Of a stretch of 16,900 bases of DNA, positions 13,426 through 16,900 are shown one piece after another. Positions within the stretch are counted from its first letter, which is position 1, and every line of letters starts with the position of its first letter. Source of the stretch: Bacillota bacterium (lineage in GTDB: Bacteria; Bacillota; Clostridia; Christensenellales; Aristaeellaceae); contig JAEZLW010000097.1 of assembly GCA_023415145.1 (NCBI GenBank), forward strand, positions 1 to 16,900, in the 5' to 3' direction. The position numbers and the translations under genes are program-made. The notes under the pieces were generated by a model. It had not been told where the DNA came from. It was given only the letters and a program-made list of their open reading frames with translations, and searched no databases.

Positions 13426-14574
13426 TTACTCTCCGATATAGTCGTTGAAGTCGATGTTGTCGAACAGCAGCATGAAGTAGTTGGAAACTTCCTTGCCGTT
13501 GCCGTCCACATAGCTCATCAGGGAGGCTTCTGCACCGGCTGCGGTGGTCAAAGCCTTCTTCAGCTCTTCGGCATTTGTCTTCTCGGTAAAAGAGCCTTCG
13601 ATGTAGGCCTTGGCATACTCAAAGCCGCCATAAATCATGCTCATGTTCACGGGAACAGACCAGGTGGAGAAGCGGCCCAGAGCATCGTTTGCCTTCAGCA
13701 CTTCGGCAGTCTTCTTCAGATAGGAATCGATGTTGCCGTAGTCTTCGGGCGCAACGGCCAGGCTCATGGAAGCCGGGAAGCCATGGAAGGGGCTGGGGCA
13801 GCAGGGCAGGGGATAGTAAGCGTCCTTCTGGGCCAGAACGGCAGCCTGCAAGGGCTCCTGCATGCCGCAGTTGGTGGTGAAGAAGGCTACCTTCTTGCCG
13901 GCATATTCCTGCATGACCATGGGCACGTCTTCCAGTATGAACTGCTGGGCGCCCGTCATGCCGGCATCACCGGTGGGATCGGGAGCATCGCGGAACGCCA
14001 GCTCGATGCCGGCATCTTCGCATTCTTCCACAAGGATGTTGTAGCGGGCCACGATGGTCTCATAGCTCATGTGGCGGGCGAAGGAGTAGTGCACCAACAC
14101 GTCGCAGCCCCATTCTTTGATGGTTTCCACGATCTGGTAGCCGCCGTTGATTTCGTCAACGCCCAGAACGATGTCAGCAGCGCCGGCGATGTCGGCGGGG
14201 TCTTCGGCGGGCACGCCGGCGATAAGCAGGATGTCATCGCGGCCCAGTTCATTCTTGATCTGGGTGAAAGCGGCGGTGGAGCCCTGCACGGACTGCACAA
14301 AGATGATGGCCTTCACGGCGGGGTCGGCAGCGAACTGCAGCACCTTGCCGATGGTGGTTTCCACTTCGGAAGAGAAGTTGTCCGGATACGTATCGGTCAC
14401 AACGATGTCCGGATACAGTTCCTTCAGTTTTTCCGCGGCACGGAATTCCTCTTCGCCCTGGGTGGTGGTGCCGGTCAGGATGGCGATCTTGTAATCGGCC
14501 GCCAAAGCGGTGGATACCAACCCAAGTACCAGGGTAAGAGCCAGAAGGATGCTTACCAGTTTCTTCATATTCAA
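13426..14574 (-). CDS. DUF3798-family exported protein, probable substrate-binding component of the ABC transporter
   Basis: A 382-residue protein I assign to the DUF3798 family from overall resemblance; its biochemical function is not known to me. The N-terminus is a signal peptide (KK, then LVSILLALTLVLGLVSTALA) with a probable signal-peptidase I site after about A25. There is no cysteine there, so it is not a lipoprotein. The mature part starts YKIAILTGTTTQGEEEFRAA and looks like a two-lobed periplasmic-binding-protein fold. Notable motifs are TTNCGMQEP (C236) and PLPCCPSPFHGFP (C258, C259). Gene order, directly ahead of the ATPase and permeases, implies it captures the substrate. The first codon used is TTG with GGAGG 6 nt upstream; ATG at 14568 is the alternative, 12 nt from the same site. 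Confidence 0.85.
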   Translation of the reverse strand: MNMKKLVSILLALTLVLGLVSTALAADYKIAILTGTTTQGEEEFRAAEKLKELYPDIVVTDTYPDNFSSEVETTIGKVLQFAADPAVKAIIFVQSVQGSTAAFTQIKNELGRDDILLIAGVPAEDPADIAGAADIVLGVDEINGGYQIVETIKEWGCDVLVHYSFARHMSYETIVARYNILVEECEDAGIELAFRDAPDPTGDAGMTGAQQFILEDVPMVMQEYAGKKVAFFTTNCGMQEPLQAAVLAQKDAYYPLPCCPSPFHGFPASMSLAVAPEDYGNIDSYLKKTAEVLKANDALGRFSTWSVPVNMSMIYGGFEYAKAYIEGSFTEKTNAEELKKALTTAAGAEASLMSYVDGNGKEVSNYFMLLFDNIDFNDYIGE

Positions 14575-14600
14575 GTTATACCTCCCTGATTGTTTTCTAC

Positions 14601-14630
14601 AGTATACAGGATAACAACTATTTCCGTCAA
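14601..14630 (-). promoter_or_regulatory. Promoter of the DUF3798 ABC operon
   Basis: On the minus strand TTGACG (14630-14625, 5 of 6) and TATACT (14606-14601, 5 of 6) are separated by 18 bp. Transcription would start near 14594, leaving a leader of about 20 nt with the GGGAGG site. This is a strong constitutive-looking promoter; no riboswitch fits in the leader. Confidence 0.8.
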
Positions 14631-14879
14631 TGGAAAAATGTCCGTATCTGCACTTTTATACAGCCCATATTGCATACTGCATATTTCCTAGCGTTCCAAC
14701 CCCCCATTCCTGTTTATATCCGGCAGTTTTTTACCACATTTTTCTTCCTTAAAATTCCAGATTGCAGGAGAGTGATGCGCATCATGCATCTTACAACAAA
14801 AAATACAAAAAAAGAACAATTACCAAGTCATATGCAGTGCCTGGTGCCAAAACGCTTATAAGCCTTTCCTTATGCGCTG
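14631..14879. other. AT-rich gap between the MutS-like genes and the DUF3798 operon
   Basis: I see no gene here. The gap is more AT-rich than its surroundings and has a perfect 12-bp palindrome, TGATGCGCATCA (14773-14784), and an imperfect dyad of TGCAT repeats (about 14666-14691) some 40 bp upstream of the promoter. Long T runs on the minus strand (about 14798-14816) follow the MutS-like gene, but only a weak imperfect stem (CGCATAAG with CTTATAAGCG, about 14850-14875) precedes them, so I do not call a terminator. Confidence 0.5.
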
Positions 14880-16373
14880 CTAAACCTCTTGCATGACCTC
14901 ATGAAAAAGTGTCAGCCCAAAGGCCGTTTTAAACGGCGGGCCTTCCCGAACACAATAGGTATTGTTCCCCTCCCTGCTGCGCTGCGCCAGAAGGAACAGC
15001 TCATTCCCGTTTTGATGCTCGTACGCATCCATGGCGTAATCGTACAGATGGGTCACAAAAAAAACCTGAACGTTGGCCTCCGCAAGCGCCGGAACAATCT
15101 CCTTCGCAAGGCGCTTTGCATCCATAGGTGTGGTGGTCTGAAAGGATTCGTTCATCAGCAGCATCGCGCCCGGCTTCATCACGTCCACAAGCCCGCTCAG
15201 CTTGCTTAGCTCCACTTCCAGAAGGCCCATTTGCATATGTGTATCCTCCCCGTTGGGGAAGTGGGTGTATATGCCTGTGTACACCGGGCAAATGTACTGC
15301 CTTGCCGCAACAAACATGCCGCATTGGGCCATCAACTGATTCAGGCCCACGCTTCGAAGGAATGTGGTCTTCCCGCCCTGGTTGGGCCCGGTAATGATGA
15401 CCTGGCGCTTTTTAGAAAAGCAAAGTTCATTGCCTACCGGCCTGCTGCCTACCTTCAGCGCAAGCCCCGGGTCAATGAGCATCACTGCCTCATGCCGCTC
15501 CTCGCCCTCGTGAAATTCCGGATAGCAAACCTCCACCTGAAGGGATGATAAACGTTTGTAAAGCCTGATGCATCCGGCATAGAATTTCAGTTGAAAATCA
15601 AGCCTTTCCAAAAACCGCTGAGCCGCCCTGTTGAACCCTGCGATAATCCGGCAAACGGGTGCCAGCGCCTTTTCAGTAAGCTCCTGGGCATTTTGAATCA
15701 GTGTGATGCTATTTAAAGGAATCGCAACGCTGTGAGCAGCAGAAGGGTGGCGGGTTTTTTTCTCCGGTTCCAACAACCTGCTCAGCACAACGGCCTCCTG
15801 TTTGAGCCCTTCCCCAATTCGGCCGCTGACGGCAATGTCAGTTCCCTGCCGAAGGGCAGACAACTCCTTCAGCCGGGATTCGATAATCGAAAGATATTCA
15901 CCGGTAAGCGCACCGTTTACCGCATCGCACAATTGAAGCAGCCCCGCCGCTGCAAAACCGCTCCTGCCATGATTCAGCAAAGCTTTGAGCTTTTGCAGGC
16001 TCTGAACGAAAATCATGGCAATCTCCGTTTCGTTGACAATTTTATTGCTGTTGGAAATGACCTTGTCATATTTGGGCTTTACGTATTCGGCATATTTTCG
16101 CGCATCACTGATGGCATCCCTTGCAACCGACCATAACGATTCAAAGATGCTTTCATGCTTCAGTGCATCCCGCACAACCTCATTGCGAAGGCGGATAGTA
16201 TGCATGTTCACAAGCGGGTTTGTCAAAACAGCGGCGCAGGATTCGTAAACAGCCTTATCACCACCGGACATCACATCCAGAAGAATTTGAAGCTTCAAAT
16301 CCCTGATGATATCGCGCCCATAGGACGATTGCTCCCTGATGGGCTCCTCCATATACAACAAATCAAACTCCAT
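14880..16373 (-). CDS. MutS-like ATPase without mismatch-recognition domain (second of a pair)
   Basis: A 497-residue protein whose C-terminal third is a MutS domain V ATPase. Walker A is GPNQGGKTT (329-337), the Walker B region is LLMNESF (405-411), and the switch-like FVTH is at 439-442. Residues 1 to about 290 are helical, like the MutS core and lever region. The N-terminal mismatch-binding domain of true MutS and the Smr nuclease domain of MutS2 are absent. Walker B has Asn-Glu where MutS has Asp-Glu. The frame is open 21 codons further upstream, but ATG 16373 has AAGGAG 10 nt upstream and overlaps the previous MutS-like gene by 11 nt. The role is unknown; a heterodimer with its neighbour is inferred from coupling. 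Confidence 0.85.
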   Translation of the reverse strand: MEFDLLYMEEPIREQSSYGRDIIRDLKLQILLDVMSGGDKAVYESCAAVLTNPLVNMHTIRLRNEVVRDALKHESIFESLWSVARDAISDARKYAEYVKPKYDKVISNSNKIVNETEIAMIFVQSLQKLKALLNHGRSGFAAAGLLQLCDAVNGALTGEYLSIIESRLKELSALRQGTDIAVSGRIGEGLKQEAVVLSRLLEPEKKTRHPSAAHSVAIPLNSITLIQNAQELTEKALAPVCRIIAGFNRAAQRFLERLDFQLKFYAGCIRLYKRLSSLQVEVCYPEFHEGEERHEAVMLIDPGLALKVGSRPVGNELCFSKKRQVIITGPNQGGKTTFLRSVGLNQLMAQCGMFVAARQYICPVYTGIYTHFPNGEDTHMQMGLLEVELSKLSGLVDVMKPGAMLLMNESFQTTTPMDAKRLAKEIVPALAEANVQVFFVTHLYDYAMDAYEHQNGNELFLLAQRSREGNNTYCVREGPPFKTAFGLTLFHEVMQEV

Positions 16374-16900
16374 GGCCAATCCGCTCCTTGATCTTAGCAA
16401 AAGTGAGGTGGTGCCGCAGCGCGATTTCGTTGACATAGGCCTTGCCGTCGGCTTCCGCCCGCAGGATCTTGTACAGCCGCTGGCCGCTTTCCTTTTGTAC
16501 CTGTGCCACCATGCTTACGGTGTGCTTTACGCACAGCCCGTCTATATGCGTCACACAAACCACATGCGCACCGGCATCACAAAGCAGCGTCAGCGTTCGG
16601 TCTGCCATATCCAGCGCGTCCTTTGCTGTGGCGGAGGAAAAAAGCTCGTTGAGGATTACCAGGCTGTTTTTTCCTGCGCTTTGCAGGATGGGCTTTAGCC
16701 GAAGCAGCTCTTCCTTCAGCTTTCCGTTATCCACCGCGGCGTCCTCCGGCTGTGTAAACTGTGCGTATATTTCGCTGTACAGCGGGAGGCATGCCCGTTC
16801 ACAGGGAACGGGCAGCCCCAAAGCGGCAAGCACCGCAATCTGACCGATGCTCCGGGCAAAGGTTGTTTTTCCGCCCTGGTTTGCGCCTGTGATGACGGCA
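16363..16900 (-). CDS. MutS-like ATPase, N-terminus cut by window edge (first of a pair)
   Basis: Only the C-terminal roughly 178 codons are visible; the frame is open to the right edge. It begins within VITGANQGGKTTFARSIGQ, a Walker A motif of MutS type, continues with LVILNELFSSATAKDA, the Walker B and following loop, and has VCVTHIDGL as the switch region. The spacing matches a MutS domain V ATPase. As in its downstream neighbour, Walker B has Asn-Glu rather than Asp-Glu. Most of the protein, including any DNA-binding part, lies outside the window. A shorter start inside (GTG at 16833) would remove Walker A and is not credible. The gene overlaps the next by 11 nt, so the pair is probably coupled. 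Confidence 0.85.
   Translation of the reverse strand, partial: AVITGANQGGKTTFARSIGQIAVLAALGLPVPCERACLPLYSEIYAQFTQPEDAAVDNGKLKEELLRLKPILQSAGKNSLVILNELFSSATAKDALDMADRTLTLLCDAGAHVVCVTHIDGLCVKHTVSMVAQVQKESGQRLYKILRAEADGKAYVNEIALRHHLTFAKIKERIGHGV

Noticed and set aside
13315..14589. A 424-codon open frame on the plus strand opposite the DUF3798 gene
   Set aside because: It is an antisense shadow: the minus-strand frame has a signal peptide, a ribosome binding site, a promoter and a terminator. The plus frame has no family motifs and crosses the terminator.
14880..16900. Possible split or frameshifted single mutS gene
   Set aside because: Both frames contain their own full set of Walker A, Walker B and switch motifs, so they are two paralogous genes rather than fragments of one.

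Overview
The window reads as a piece of a Clostridia-like (Bacillota) chromosome of moderately high GC. The evidence is the split two-subunit glycine decarboxylase (gcvPA/gcvPB), a tandem glycine riboswitch ahead of gcvT, strong AGGAGG-type ribosome binding sites, hairpin-plus-T-run terminators and sigma-70/sigma-A-like promoters. I cannot place the genus. No phage genes, insertion sequences, CRISPR arrays, tRNA or rRNA are visible. Nearly everything is on the minus strand; the only plus-strand gene is a small mutarotase at 8167-8478.

Layout, left to right. (1) 1-4200: a glycine cleavage operon transcribed leftward, gcvT-gcvH-gcvPA-gcvPB. gcvPB is cut by the left edge. A promoter, a two-aptamer glycine riboswitch and a transcription attenuator precede it. 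(2) 4206-4254: two small hairpins resembling a dispersed intergenic repeat. (3) 4290-6775: a thiol/sulfur operon of thioredoxin, single-domain rhodanese and CoA-disulfide-reductase-type flavoprotein with a fused rhodanese, ending in a strong terminator. (4) 6837-8018: an unrecognised protein with a His/Cys-rich repeat tail at its N-terminus, and a 2H-family RNA 2',3'-cyclic phosphodiesterase. (5) 8041-8521: the phosphodiesterase and an L-rhamnose-mutarotase-family gene diverge from back-to-back promoters; the mutarotase converges on the next operon at a shared hairpin terminator. (6) 8540-14630: an ABC import operon of a DUF3798-type exported protein, a double ATPase and two permeases of the simple-sugar/nucleoside (BPD_transp_2) type. 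(7) 14880-16900: two adjacent MutS-like ATPases, the upstream one cut by the right edge.

The gcv genes should break glycine down to CO2, ammonia and methylene-THF, switched on by glycine through the riboswitch. The thioredoxin operon puts three thiol or persulfide proteins in one transcript and looks like a disulfide/sulfane-sulfur handling unit.

The least described system is the DUF3798 ABC transporter. Its substrate is unknown. Its exported protein has a signal peptide but no lipobox cysteine, and the first permease carries a roughly 240-residue, Ala/Glu/Gln-rich predicted coiled-coil segment between its first and second membrane helices. The MutS-like pair and the His/Cys-repeat protein are the other poorly understood items.
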